A stretch of DNA of 64,000 nucleotides. Source: Sipunculus nudus. Taxonomy: Eukaryota > Annelida > Sipuncula > Golfingiida > Sipunculidae. Below the pieces are notes generated by a model that saw only the letters and a program-made list of their open reading frames with translations, was not told where the DNA came from and did not search any database. Below, in pieces: positions 11,681-23,187 of the stretch; positions within the stretch are counted from its first letter, which is position 1; each line of letters opens with the position of its first letter. Both the position numbers and the translations under genes were made by a program. Location of the stretch: positions 54,085,618 to 54,149,617 of the forward strand of contig CM049317.1 in assembly GCA_026874595.1 (NCBI GenBank), read 5' to 3'.

Positions 11681-14600
11681 TAAAGTTTTCATTCAATATT
11701 TTATTGATAAGCATTCATTTTAATGTTCAAACAAATATATATTAAAAAATATATTGGGCTAGTTGCATTTTAGTAGAACCAGGACATTGTTTTCAAAGGA
11801 TAAATAATTCGTTAGCTTTCACACGGTCTTTTGTGTCAAAAAGTAGCTATTTACAGGAACTGTTGTATGGCTGATGACCTTGTGAGTAACTGAAAGGCTA
11901 AAAGCTTAGAGAAATATGTGTTCAGAAGCTGTTTCGGAACCTAATAATAACAGATCACGTAATCGTGACGAGCATAACTTTTTTTACGGAGATAAAAAAA
12001 TCAGTTTCCGCAACACTAGGCAGCATGTAACGTCTAAGGGAATGAATAAAGATATCAGTGGGTTTTTTTTGTAAACAATTAATTATAATTTATTCTTAGA
12101 AAAATTCCAACATTGCAATTCACTAAATAAATACAATTACCTAGTATTTAAGACATAACAATAATAAAAATGTACATCCCCAGAATCCGGATCCTAGGCT
12201 TTGATTTTGGGATGCCACAACTGTTACAGTCCAACAAGAGTCTTTTAGCACAAATAATCACCGTGAATAGTTCAAGTAAATCTACCTGGTGAATAGTCCA
12301 ACTAAATCTCGAAGACAATCTGTTGTAAACCAGAAGTGAAGTTCAGGTAAAATCCCAATCTGTATAAAATCTGTAGAAAGTCTGTATAAAGTCCGTAGAA
12401 TATCTGTAATTATGCAATTATCGGAGTAGGTCCCTAGACTGACAAGAAAGTCGCACCCTTTCGTGCCCGCTGGTATATTTTCTCTCTCTCCGGCTCTAAA
12501 CAAAGTTCCTATTTATAGCTTTTTCACTCGAAGTCCAAAAACTTCTAGGCTCGAATATTTAAGAACACAACGAACGCGCTGTGTGTTTACACTCTGCGAG
12601 CAAGCCAGGGTTCAACAAGTGCGGTTCCCATAGCAACGCACAGGGGTTGCGGCTAACACGAATCAGAATCTCAAATACATGTTAAGCTATGTACAATCCT
12701 GCGCATAATAAACAAATACATGTAACAAAGCATTTTAGACATTACAGAAAGAAAATGGGAAACGATATACATCGTAATTGTAAAGAAAAAAACTTGGAAA
12801 CAATATACATGGTAATTGTAACGAAAAAATGGGATACAATTTACATAATAAATGTGAAGAAAAAAAATTGGGAACAGATATTTTGACCAGGATGCTTAGC
12901 CAAATAATTACCGTCGAATCTGATGTTACTGGGCACTGCAAGACTGTTGTTGCCTTCAATAATACGCTGAAGATGTAACATCTCTTGTTCTGTTTCAATG
13001 CTAACGAGTCTCGAATGCATTTTATGACAAGCCTTCTTCGCCGATAGATACGTAAGTCGTGGGGACGGTAGAAATTTATATCCTGAAGTCCCGTGGAACT
13101 TGTCTTTTGTGAACAGGTACCCAAATCGTGATTCATCTGAAAGTTTCGAAGAAATGCAAATAAATAAAATAGTTTAAATGGAAACTATGTACTCTAATAC
13201 TCCCAAAAGCTTACATAACACGAAATGATAATTATGTTCTTCAAAAGGCCCAGTGATTAATGGAAAGCACTTTGAATAATGTGTACATACGATGAAATAC
13301 TCTAAAAAGGTGCTAAAGACAAACCATAAAGGATAAGTGTATGAAAACATTTGTGAAGTGAATGTTACTGAAGTACTAAATATTATCATACATTTTTGTT
13401 GTTTCGTGTAATACGTTCCTATTTAATTTATTTGATTAGCATTCATTCGTTTTGTGAATCATTATTCTAGCTAGGTTTTCTTCATTTTGCATAAATACAC
13501 TTGCCTCTTTTCCTGGACGCAGAGGCCTTCAGAACGTTAGACAGCATGTTCAGAACATCAGCAACGTTATCAATGAATTTGGCTCCTGCACAGTAAGGGT
13601 GTTTTAATCTCTGCAAGTTTCTCCCTTTAGGTCCAAGTTTCACCGCCACACAGGTAACCATGCATACTGCATTAACATTAACATATATGTAAATTAAAGC
13701 ATATTTCCATAAGGCATCACCTTAGATGGTTTTCTATGGTTTCTCCGGGTTCCTCCACCGCAGGACTCTACGGGACGGCACCATCTGTACTGTTAGTTAT
13801 CAACAGTAATAATTACCTTTTTCCCAAGTGTTTCTGTGTCTGATTGAGATAAAAAAGCGCCGTCTAGTGGTGTTTCATTTGGTTTAATCGGTACAGCGAC
13901 ATGGCAGCCCGTTTGCATAGATCTTGCCTTGCCGGCGGAAGGTAAGCAAAATGTAAATATAGGGTGATCAGGGGCGTAGATAGCGGGGGGGGGGGATTCA
14001 TACCCACCAGGTTTCCATGAGGAAAAAAGCATAACTAAAGTAATTATGCAATACATGCCAGTTAATAGTAATAATATTTATAACGAACGTTTTAAGGTAT
14101 TAGAAGTAAAAACTGTCTAGTGTCGTAAAACATTCAAGGATCGCTAATTCGTTATTCAGAGCTTTTTTTGTATCTGCAATGGAGATACTCTCATAATATA
14201 TTCAATTACAGTCTTACCGTAATTACTATTATCGTTAAGTATACAATTTAATATGCAGACTAGCTTGGACCTCCATATAGCTCTTTAGCTATATGATAAT
14301 CTATTAATCATATGAATTAAAATGTTCAATTATTCTACCAATAACCCATTCTCATAAATTTTGATGCATTCGGCCAAAAGTACGGAAAACCAGCTAAAAG
14401 TAAACAATTTTATATAAGAAATAAATTTAAGGTATCTTCGTAATCTATACATCATTCTTTTCCTTTGGTTCTCGGGTTTGTAAATTGAATAGGGAAAAAA
14501 TAAATTAAATAAGTCTATTTCAAGATTTAAAAATTTCATTGAAGGAAAATCATATCTTCAAAATCGTTCTAATATAAGAGGTCAGTGTAGACATTGTCTA

Positions 14601-15759
14601 TAAATTATGTGTTGCTTACATTTGATACCAAAGAATTCTTGAACTAACAGGCATAGTTATATATTTAGACGATACGTATAAAAGGAATTAATAAGAAATT
14701 TAAAAAAAGGACAGATAAACTCAGAAAAATCCCTTGCGACAATAGTTAGAAATTCTTTTTATCACGTTTATAACTATATCTAATTTATAGAATCATCACA
14801 ACAGAACTATTGCAAAAAAGCATTCATTATATCAAATTAAGTGGACAGGTTCAATTGTCTTCTTAAGTATTCAATTACTAAACGTATAGAAAAGCTCTTC
14901 AGTTATGTAAATCTCAGTTGTAATGTCTTATAAATCAAACAATTTGATTGCTTTCATATATTGCAAGGAAAACTCCTAAACATTAGTAACATGTATTTAT
15001 CAATTTAAATATCTAGTTTCGGTCAGATACAGTTGGTCAGAGAGGCTGGAATTTAATTTTTATTACATAATTTTTACAAAGGTATAACTTTGTACATTTC
15101 AATCTCTCCTATAGAAGTCGATGACATATAAAAGTGTAGAACAACCCCTTATAGGCTTCGTGCATTTAGAATTAATAGTTAGAAAAGTAATAACTTACGA
15201 AAACTTGTAACATTTTAGTAAAATTTTTTTCAGAAAATAAGGGCCATGCCCAATTGTTATTTTAAAGTCTCCAAATTTACAAAACTTTCGCAGATACATG
15301 GCTTACAATTTTGCATATTTGCTATTGGGAAAATTGAATGTATCAACATGAAGTATTAGGCATATCAGAAATGGTCTTATAAAACCCTTTTAATCAAGAT
15401 TTGTATACAGAGTTTGCTCAGCATTTAATTATCTGCATAGCTGCAGATTGATAAGGAATATAATTTTGATAATTTTAATTTTACCCCGTTTGTCATTTTT
15501 TATCGTTCTTGATATAATGTTTCTGATCTTATGATCATCGATTCTCATGGTTATAAAAATAAATGGAACAAAATACAAAATATTACTGTCATGAAATAAT
15601 GTGCAGGACTATTTATTGCTAAAAGTAGAGTGATAGACTGAGAGTTATGAAAATGCACGATGTAATCATTCTACAATATACATTTTTGATTTTTTTATCA
15701 CTATATATTATGCAATGAACTGTCCGTGCACAAAATCACCCACACACTAATTTTTCATA

Positions 15760-15805
<46 letters not shown>

Positions 15806-15825
15806 ATAAATGTACGAACACACGC

Positions 15826-15857
<32 letters not shown>

Positions 15858-16252
15858 CGAGAGAGAGAGAGAGAGAGATATGACCATCCCCCCAGGTCAG
15901 TCTACGCCACTGAGGGTGATCATTGTCGATTTGTAAAAACAGAGCAAAAGACAAACGTCGGTAGCCAGAGGTTTCTTATCAATATTCAAAGTAACGTCTG
16001 CCGAACCCCGGAACCGACTTCTCAGGTCATGGGACAGAGCACAAGTATCAAATCAGGGAGATCGTGAGTTCGAATCTCAGAGTAAGAGCGGTACAAGATT
16101 TCACGGTTGGCCCAAACCCCAGGTGAGCAATGTAGGTCAATAACTCTTTCTTTTTGTGTGATGCTGCTTTATTACTATATTATTTTACTCTGTTGACTAT
16201 TTTACTATTTATTCTTACCTAATGTAGAAAAAACGAGAGCACCCAGCTTCAT
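8063..16252 (-). CDS. Secreted C-type lectin, four exons
   Basis: Exons in transcript order: 16252-16219, 13666-13505, 13136-12912 and 8310-8063. All three junctions are phase 1 and the exon lengths sum to 669 nt (222 aa plus stop). Residues 1-20, split across exons 1 and 2, form a hydrophobic signal peptide (MKLGALVFSTL then VCMVTCVAV). Residues 21-65 are a basic linker with an amphipathic stretch. Residues 70-217 are a C-type lectin domain: AKKAC at Cys102, LVSIETEQE, YWTSGTD, WIWE at 163-166, GQPS at 180-183, YGWFD and LCEK (Cys215). The domain-closing Cys102-Cys215 pair is present. The inner pair is not: the usual third cysteine position reads HNLAF. QPS replaces the EPN or QPD triplet that sets sugar preference in the family, so sugar specificity cannot be stated. 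Intron 1 contains a hAT element and intron 3 a Penelope-like element. The family is extracellular and often immune; the role here is inferred. Confidence 0.82.
8325..8370. repeat. (TA)n microsatellite at Penelope-like element edge
   Basis: About 23 TA units lie between the lectin exon 4 acceptor and the first unique base of the retroelement arm. Confidence 0.97.
8562..9273 (-). pseudogene. Inverted truncated GIY-YIG endonuclease segment
   Basis: This minus-strand frame encodes the last ~235 residues of the element protein: the conserved NVTWYNPPYN segment, a cysteine cluster (CNCKDKTNC then GKCC), the GIY-YIG pair VIYKA and NYVGMT, and a CCDLCLSEKLE tail. Its only difference in the tail from the plus-strand copy is an extra codon (SEKLE against SKLE). 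Upstream of 9273 the frame runs into the antisense of the reverse transcriptase. It is therefore a rearranged fragment, not a separate gene. Confidence 0.85.
9277..10554 (+). pseudogene. Penelope-like reverse transcriptase region
   Basis: 425 codons. Catalytic motif A is DIVDYYPSIS from residue 254, a B-like block GAFDGAQITDLVGLYIL follows, and motif C is YRDD at residues 346-349 within FGLYRDDGLG. The segment VDFLDISMNL then YRKPNDTPLY is shared by related elements. The frame stops at 10552-10554, just after LSNH, and the expected continuation is in another frame from 10551. One base appears to be missing at about 10541-10545. The first Met is only 4 bases past the inverted junction, so the true N-terminus may be lost. 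The copy is probably inactive. Confidence 0.85.
10551..11381 (+). pseudogene. Penelope-like C-terminal region with GIY-YIG nuclease
   Basis: 276 codons continuing the reverse transcriptase after the frameshift. A thumb-like segment leads to a cysteine cluster at about residues 139-155. The GIY-YIG nuclease follows, with VIY near residue 160 and YVG near 172, then an Arg in the KTRF block. This domain family nicks target DNA for primed reverse transcription. Being frameshifted from the polymerase, it would not be translated in fusion. Confidence 0.85.
11631..11677. repeat. (TA)n microsatellite right of the retroelement
   Basis: About 23 TA units begin 56 bp after the end of the Penelope-like right arm. 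Similar tracts flank both sides of the element. Confidence 0.97.
11930..12720. repeat. Dispersed repeat family copy 1 (second copy 42590-43400)
   Basis: Shared order with 42590-43400: GAACCTAATA, GATCACGTARTCGTGAC, GGAGATAAAAAAATCAG, CACTAGGCAGC, AATTATAATTTATTCTTA, then a CTCTCTCCGGCTCTAAA block and a GC-richer end. Identity looks like roughly three quarters by eye. The copies lie in the same orientation. No coding capacity is visible. It could be an LTR or a non-autonomous element; termini and target duplications were not resolved. Copy 1 lies in intron 3 of the lectin gene. Confidence 0.7.
12912..13136 (-). CDS. Lectin gene exon 3, first half of lectin domain
   Basis: Acceptor aactttcag, donor gtaatt, 225 nt, phase 1 at both ends. 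It carries the first domain cysteine in AKKACHKM and the conserved LVSIETEQE helix region. A different frame is longer and open but matches nothing. Confidence 0.8.
13505..13666 (-). CDS. Lectin gene exon 2, GC donor
   Basis: The acceptor is tgcag before 13666. The exon is open for 53 codons plus split codons. Its end matches AG/GCAAGT, the consensus of the rare GC-AG intron class; no GT donor here gives the right phase. Reading on without splicing would reach a stop nine codons later. It encodes the second half of the signal peptide and the linker. Confidence 0.68.
13969..15912. mobile_element. Non-autonomous hAT element, 1.94 kb
   Basis: The left end begins CAGGGGCGTAGATAGCGGGG and the right end, reversed, CAGTGGCGTAGACTGACCTG. 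Both ends are flanked by the same 8-bp duplication agggtgat (13961-13968 and 15913-15920). CAGNGGCGTAG ends with 8-bp duplications are diagnostic of the hAT superfamily. The interior is AT-rich with no transposase frame and contains a (TA)n/(GA)n tract near its right end. It lies in intron 1 of the minus-strand lectin gene. Confidence 0.88.
15761..15880. repeat. (GT)n(TA)n(GA)n compound microsatellite
   Basis: GT, two TA tracts separated by a short unique piece, then GA with one interruption, inside the hAT element. Arg-Glu and Tyr-Ile open frames here are artefacts of the repeats. Confidence 0.95.
16015..16145 (+). mobile_element. tRNA-derived SINE fragment
   Basis: A B-box-like GAGTTCGAATCTCAG is followed by TTTCACGGTTGGCCC and CAGGTGAGC, the same order as the SINE at 25077 but more diverged and truncated. 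It lies in intron 1 of the minus-strand lectin gene. Confidence 0.6.
16219..16252 (-). CDS. Lectin gene exon 1 (start, signal peptide)
   Basis: The ATG lies at 16252-16250. Eleven codons plus one base are followed by donor gtaaga. Joining to 13666 completes a hydrophobic signal peptide, which neither exon shows alone. This is the main reason for choosing this start. Confidence 0.72.
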
Positions 16253-16869
16253 TTTTTGTCCTGGTGTTCTGAAACAAATTTAATGCCACCTATTCACCAT
16301 TGGTTCATTTTTTGCAGTATCATGTTACCTCTTAATATATAACGAAGGTGAACTGTTTCTGCTTTGTAATCATTTCCTCATTTATGATTGAGTTTAAGAC
16401 ATTTCACATCTGAATGTGGTGTTCAGATAACTCCAAATACAGAATTTTAGATTTCATTGCGTTCTGTTCCAATATTAATTCTTGTATATTAATCTATTGT
16501 TAAACGGATTGTTTTTTATATCGTTGGACTACCACACAGGTAACAGCTCCTTTTATATTATTAACAGAAGGATCAAAGAACTGGGCTATTATAAACAATT
16601 AGCAGTGGAATACATTATCGATTTAAGAAGAAAACGGGAGTTTAATTCCAATCAAGGTGATGACATATTAATAACAACAATTAAGTGTTATTTTAACTGT
16701 CAAATGAAATCGATGGGCGTTATTCAAAAGTATCCATTAAGATGGGGTTTTAACATCTCCCTTTTAGAATGCTGAACACACTTGCTCAAAACACTTTCTC
16801 TTTGAACTATTCTCTTTGAAGATTTAAAACGAACAAATCACTTCAGTCAGCCTCTACATCCTACCTTTA

Positions 16870-17620
16870 AGCTAAGCTAACTGAAGTCATCTGAGCTTTA
16901 GCTATCACTCTTTGAACGGCGTCCGTCCGTCTGTCGGACCGTCTGTCTGTCCGTCAGTCCGTTTACCAGGCACAAATCGTAACCGCTGGAACAGGAATAT
17001 TCTAACTTGACATGCTGGGAAGTCCATGGAAAAACTCCTTTAAAAACTCCCTGAAATTAGGTTACCCATATCCTCCGAGCTATATGGCTCAGACGTACCC
17101 TCCAGAATAACTAAAAAAATTATTCAAAACTCTAGTATGTGAAAAAGTAGTTGTCGGGATGATTATTTGCGGGCATATTCATCATGGAGTGTTTCATCAG
17201 TTCCTGCAAAGTGGTGGCGCCACTTGTACCTTTTTTGAATTTTATGGTTATTTTTTTTATTTTTGAGACCTTCAATTATATGGTCGTCTGTTAACGGGGC
17301 ACAAATCGCAACCGTTCGACCTGGAATTTTCTTACTTTACATCCTGGGAGGTCCATAAACAATCTCTATGGAAATCTAAAATAAGGTCTCTGATACTCAT
17401 ATCCTCCGAGCAAAGAGGCTCAGAAATCCCCTCCCCCGAATAATTCAAATTAGATACAAACGCCCCAGTATCTGAAAACTAATGCATTGATCACCATTAT
17501 TCTTCGCATGCTTATTGATCATGGAGAGTTTCATCAGTTCCTGCAGACTGGTGGCGCCATCTGGATTTCTTAGAATATTAAGCCTTTTTTTTCTCTATTT
17601 TTAAGACCTTTAAAGATGCA
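16870..17620. repeat. GTCCGTCC dispersed repeat, copy 1
   Basis: An AGCTNAGC start leads to a GTCCGTCCGTC tract, then GGCACAAATCGTAACCG. Two internal units (about 17160-17230 and 17500-17570) contain TTTCATCAGTTCCTGCA and TGGTGGCGCCA. Related copies occur at 24560-24800, 43440-44470, 48990-49600 and 56430-57250. It is a degenerate interspersed family without open frames. Confidence 0.7.
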
Positions 17621-18640
17621 GTCATTCAATAGTCGGGGACAAATCATTAGCACTGGAAGCCCGAAACTTTGTTACTTTTCCATTGATTTCAAATAAAGGC
17701 ATGCAAACAATGAGTGTTGATAAAAGCGAACGGATTCTGATCACTTTCAGGTATGACAATATACACTCAGAGTGAAACCAAAAACACGTACATTGAATTT
17801 CCATTATTTATTGCCTCCTTGAGTCTATGCGTTCATGTTCGTTCGTGCATGTGTTTGTGTGTTTTTTTGTGTTTTTTTTTATTGCACACAACATAACTCG
17901 CGCAATCATGAACGAAATCTCATGAAAATTCCATCGTACTTCGGGCGTGGGCCAAAATTTTGTTACGTTTATTAAATTACATTTCTCTCATATTCTGTTT
18001 CCTTTTATTGTCTGGTATTTATTTATCCTTGAATACCAGAATATAAAAATAGACAACATTTTCAAATAATAAAGACAGAATTACATACATTTTAAGCAAA
18101 CAGAAGATATAAATCCATCTTCTACATCTGCATCGTGCCTCTTCATCCGTCTCCTTGAGAAATTTTAAAGTTTATTCGTGTTTAACTGCATGAACAGAAG
18201 GCAGAAGAAAAAAAAACAAGAAGGTGTAGTGATACTAAGTATAAATTCCGATGGAAGATACGAATAAATCAAAACATTTTTATCTGAAAAACTCACAGAT
18301 CATCAAAATCTATTGAAATTCGTTTCGATCAAATTTTGGTATTTATATTCAATACACCATTTGACTATTTGGCATTTCGAGAACCAATTTTTGTCCATTC
18401 TTTTTTCAATAAAGACTAAACTGGAAATGTGCATCTATATAATTAATACGGAGCTGGGTTTTTTTCTAGACCACGGTTTACCTGCTTCTGTTCTGATTTG
18501 ACTCTCCAAATTCGGCAGACGTATCGGCTTTGTGCTCTTCTAGGACAAGTTTGTTTTATTTGTCGGATTATGCCCTATTAAGCTGAATAATTAATAATTT
18601 CAATATTTCCCCATTAGGTGCCCCTATTTCTTTTGTGCTG
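17620..18640. other. Non-coding AT-rich interval
   Basis: I see only short homopolymers and poly-T tracts, with no repeat family, domain or splice-consistent exon that I can support. Confidence 0.6.
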
Positions 18641-20130
18641 CAAGGTCCTCAACGCCTGTGACGCTTTTTCAGGAGGCGCCTCGGGAATTTTCACTGGCCT
18701 GTAAAGACCGTGGCCAGAGCGAATGTCCTGCCCAAAAGGCATCTGCGTGCAATACGCGGTCACGCGGGTCCACTATAATCCTCATTGATCCCCCATGTCC
18801 ATTTCAACGCCTCTAAAGGAATTTTCTCTTTCAAAAGGAAGTAAAGGTTTTTAATCTAAAGACCACATGACTCCGCTTTCAAGGCTTTTCAGTTTGGTCA
18901 ACACTGGGCACTGAGTCCAGTGTTGTGACCACCGTTCGACAATTTTTAATGGGTTGCAGGAATGTTGATTTTTATACATTCAAAAATATCTTTCCATGAT
19001 AACCATGGTTTCAAAATTTCGGCCAAGTAATGTATTTTATGATTTTTTTTTTTTTTAAAAGAAGCCCGACAACTTAATTATCATTCGGGTTGGGGTGGGG
19101 GGTTCACATATATTTGTTCAGATCCGTTGTCTGTAAGGACGGTGAAATATGAAAAAATATCACCAGTACATCTTTTAACTGATAACAAACTAGAATCTGT
19201 AGTCAGGGCGTACAGACCCCCATCAGAATCTCCTTTAATATCAGTCATGTGTTCTCGTGTATGCGTTTCATTTGTGAACACTGTCATGCTTCAGTAACAC
19301 GAGATCACCTTGCGAATGGCAGAATAAATAAATACGAATGGGTTGCTTCCACGCGGAGAAAAAGGAATGGTGCTTTGTCATAATGGTTTATAAGAAAATA
19401 TATATTGTGGTGATTCTTATTACCCCCAAAATGAAGTGGACAATTTGTATGTCTTTACCCTAATCCTCTATAAATGTTCAGCAAAACATTCCTCGCCTGT
19501 CTCGCTTTTTCCGGAGGCGACCTATAATCCCCACTGAACCCCATTTCCATTATATCGCCTGTTAAGGAATTTTAAACTGTCAAACGGAAGTAAAGATTTT
19601 AAATTCAAGCGTGGAACACATTTCCACATGAATTTTTAAATAGGGAGCACTTTTCCGTTGAGTGGACACAAAGAGCTGAGACCCTTTACGCGATCACCGT
19701 TTTATAGATTACAGGTAAGTTGATTTTTATACATTCAGAAGTATCTTTCCAGTATAACAATGGTTTTAATAGTTCGGCCGATTTATGGGTTGTTTGAAAA
19801 ATGTTTTTTTTTAAGAAAGCCCGGGGGGTGATTGCACACACTTCTAAGAGTCCTCAATCTCTTGGGGACTTTTAAAACCCCTCGCCAGAATCGACTTATT
19901 AGTCGTTCCTTCATACGTGCACGTTTCATGTAAAACATTGTCATATAGTTCAGAAACACGGGTTCACCAGGCGAGTGGCAGAACAACTGTATACGAATGG
20001 GCGGCTTCTATTCGGGGACAAAAAAATTGCCCCTTAAAAATATATATTATGGTGATTCCGATTACCTCCAAAAATGTAATGGATTACGGATGCAGTTTAC
20101 TCTACCCCTCTACAAATGTTCAGCAAAATC
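18640..20130. repeat. Diverged tandem duplication, unit about 0.65-0.85 kb
   Basis: Copy 1 (18640-19485) and copy 2 (about 19486-20130) share in order: GGAGGCG, CCCATKTCCATT, AAAGGAATTTT, GGAAGTAAAG, TTGATTTTTATACATTCA, ATCTTTCCA, CATTGTCATRY, GTGGCAGAA, ATACGAATGGG, ATATATTRTGGTGATTC and AATGTTCAGCAAAA. Copy 2 lacks about 190 bp present in copy 1. No protein family is recognised in either. Confidence 0.72.
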
Positions 20131-21080
20131 TGTATATTACATATTGCGTTAATTTGCCGAAAGACAATGCAACGAACCAAGGCTGAAGTGGTTTCTTTGC
20201 TAGATGCTTTCATCGAATTTATCAACCAGCTTTCTTTTTATCTGGGAAAGTTGTCAATTTTGCATCAGACCTGCTTATTCCATGACATTTTACAGTACTT
20301 AAACGAAAAATTTAATACTGTTGGAATATATTTTTGGGCCTATTTCACATTGGCAGCTATGTGTTTCGCGTACAAGAGACTTTAACGACATATGCATGTG
20401 TACACAAATAACACGTGTCTGTTAACATGCCTTAGACTATATATACCCTCAACTGACTACACTGAATAAAAATCGTGTTTCACGATGTCGCCAGAGCTTC
20501 AACTAATACAAAGCATCTTTCATATAATTTCACGGTAGAATACTTCTGTATACAATCGTTATATCTACGATATTTTCCAAGCAATGAAGCTGTCGGACCT
20601 ATGAAAATTTTTTTTTGTTTGATTTCTGGGATAGACTAATTTTTCTTTCTATGTTGATATTTTGGGGGAGGGTGTTCCTGGAGAATTCTAGCAGTAATCT
20701 TTATATCATATAAGTGAAACACATGACAAAAGTTCCTGCAAAATCTTTTGGTTAAAATATGCGTTGTTTAGTTCCTATCAGCTCATTACAAAAATATGTA
20801 TCAGATAGAGCCGTGGATTTTCCATGGGAGCAGCTAGTTTATAATGAATGTAAACCCACGTCGTTCACTTATACAGTCCTCAAATGGCATACGAAATGGT
20901 GCTACAATGGATCCAGCAGATCTTCCTCTAAAAGGTGACTGAGTGAGGCTACTTTACCCTGATAAACCCTTAATTTACGCTCATACGCATATACGCTGAC
21001 AGACCATCAAGTTACAAAACCAAAAGAGTAATTTTTACGCGTATACGCATATACACGCACGCGCTCAAAATGGACACCAG
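20130..21080. other. Non-coding interval
   Basis: One plus-strand frame (about 20116-20385) ends in a hydrophobic stretch, but it starts inside the duplicated repeat and matches no family. I do not call a gene. Confidence 0.5.
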
Positions 21081-21099
21081 TAATGTTCCCCTAATCTAG

Positions 21100-21590
21100 A
21101 AACCAGGACTTCTGTGATGCAAACGGTGATTTCAACGTCAATGCTAAGGACTAATCTTCCCTATTCCAGGGTTGTGTTTTATTATGATCAAAATGCAAGT
21201 GACCTTTATCATATTTTAAAAAGTTATCTTTAACATATGTTCGTTCTTCCACTAATGGAACCTCGAGAATAGAGATAAATAGCAAACAAGAAAGGAGACC
21301 ACGAAAAAGTGGTTGTAATTTTGAGGTGGTCGCATTCCGCCGGTCGGGAGTAATAAAAATGCCATTTTGGCTCTCCGATATTAGAAAGTCTAAGACAAGT
21401 ACACTGTATGGCGTCTGGTTCAAGTTAGGCTTACCAGCCCAAGATAAATGAATACTGAATCGTTTATTCCCAGATATAGAATTCAGGACTTCTTTGACAC
21501 TAACTGTACTGTCGATGCTAAGGATTAATCTCCTCTGTCCTAGATTGTGTTCGTTTATGAACAATGTGCGAGCAACCTATATAACATTTT
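21100..21590. repeat. Diverged direct repeat, about 370 bp apart
   Basis: Segments around 21105-21225 and 21475-21590 share CAGGACTTCT, GATGCTAAGGAYTAATCT, and TTGTGTTYRTTTATGAWC in order. A further piece (GGCGTCTGGTT, CTTACCAGCCCA) matches 6370-6430, so this is a dispersed family present at least twice. Confidence 0.6.
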
Positions 21591-21888
21591 AACAATATAT
21601 ATATGTGAAATATATATTCGTTTTATAAACTTTATATAATAGATATCTTTATATAACAGATATCTGCTACAAGAACACGTCTGGTGTATTTTTTTTTATT
21701 ACCACTTTATACGGTTTCTTTTCAAACCAGTATAAAGATTGTCATTGTAACATTATAAAAGCGTGAAGCCTATACAGTTAAACCGCAAATTAACGACCAT
21801 CCACGGAACCTCGTAGTCGACATAAATAGAACTGAACTCTGTACAGCATTCCGAGGAGAGCTTCGAGATAAGAATGGATCTGCATACA

Positions 21889-21928
21889 CAGTGGCGTCAA
21901 TTTTTCTTCCAGGGTGGGGGGTGACTTT

Positions 21929-21981
<53 letters not shown>

Positions 21982-22274
21982 ATTCAACTATATATATAAT
22001 AATTATAATAAATACTTAATCATATTTCAAATAATTTAAATGTTTACTAAATAAGATATTTTGTGAATTCTAAGCAAGGTTTAGATATAACATTTTTTAA
22101 TAAACAGATCTAAAGTCTTTAATTTTATTTATAATTAAATTTATAATTAAATATATTTCATTTGCAATATTATAATATTATTCTCTGAAAAGTGGGGGCG
22201 GGATGACTGCATTGACCATCCCCCCTTGCCAAAAAGTACCCCCCATCCCCCCCCCCCCCATATTGATGCCCCTG
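21889..22274. mobile_element. hAT MITE, 386 bp, with 8-bp target duplication
   Basis: The ends are CAGTGGCGTCAATTTTTC (left) and, reversed, CAGGGGCATCAATATGGGG (right). The flanking duplication tgcataca is exact at 21881-21888 and 22275-22282. It has G/C homopolymer runs next to both ends and an internal (TA)n at 21932-21977. There is no coding sequence. It is the short relative of the element at 13969. Confidence 0.92.
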
Positions 22275-23092
22275 TGCATACACAGTATAGTGGCAACGGG
22301 TGTGAATCAGCAACGTTTAGGGCGGAATTATGGCGATTCAAATCGTCAAATTATAGTCCTGGGGCCAATTCCCAAACAGGCCCTAAATTTCGAGTTTGCT
22401 GCACAGCCCGTCATTATTAGGTTTGATGCCATTTATTATCAAAGTGATTCATGGAGATAATATTTCAAAACATTTCCCCTCTTGAAAGTGTCAAAAAGGC
22501 TTAAAGGCGGCAATTTTATAAACTAACCGCTGAACATATTTTTTTAAATATATGGGTTAATGTCAAGGGTTCATTTTACGAAATTGTTTTGTGGAGAAAT
22601 ATTTACTGTTAAATTCGGTCAGGGCTATCACCTCACCTAATGTTGATGTGCTGAATCCATTAAAATTAATTTTTAAAATCTATTTTAAATTTTAAAACCT
22701 TCAAATTTTAAATAAAAAAAATTGAATATAAAAGGCATATAATTTTAAGAAAGCTTAATGGATTAAATAGATATCAAATAACCTTTATATTTTGAGCATT
22801 AATTGGCTTTTGAGCTGAAGCACATCATTATTATGATGGGTCTATTCCACTGATACGGCATGGACAATTCATTTTTTATAATTCTAAATTTGATTAAAAT
22901 CTAGTTTAATTAAATTATTTCACTTAAACCCTGATTTTTTTAATTTTAATTTGAAATATAAAAAATGAGAATTAGTATGGAAATTTCCAGTTGTCATGCC
23001 ATTTAGCACAAGATTTGTATTTTAATGTGGTAAGTCTTATACATATATATTGCTCGACAATCACATTTCCCAATTATAGCAATTTTGAGTAC

Positions 23093-23095
<3 letters not shown>
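22275..23095. other. AT-rich non-coding interval
   Basis: Low-complexity A/T-rich sequence. The short plus-strand frame at 22203-22460 overlaps the MITE end and is not a gene. Confidence 0.6.

Positions 23096-23184
<89 letters not shown>
23096..23184. repeat. (TA)n microsatellite, about 44 units
   Basis: One of the longest TA arrays in the window, with a single G interruption near 23142. Confidence 0.97.

Positions 23185-23187
<3 letters not shown>

Noticed and set aside
13793-14056. Minus-strand 87-codon frame as an upstream lectin exon
   Set aside because: It crosses the left end of the hAT element and its poly-G run, so it cannot be an ancestral exon.
21151-21564. A 137-codon minus-strand frame
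   Set aside because: It spans two copies of a degenerate repeat and has no recognisable domain.
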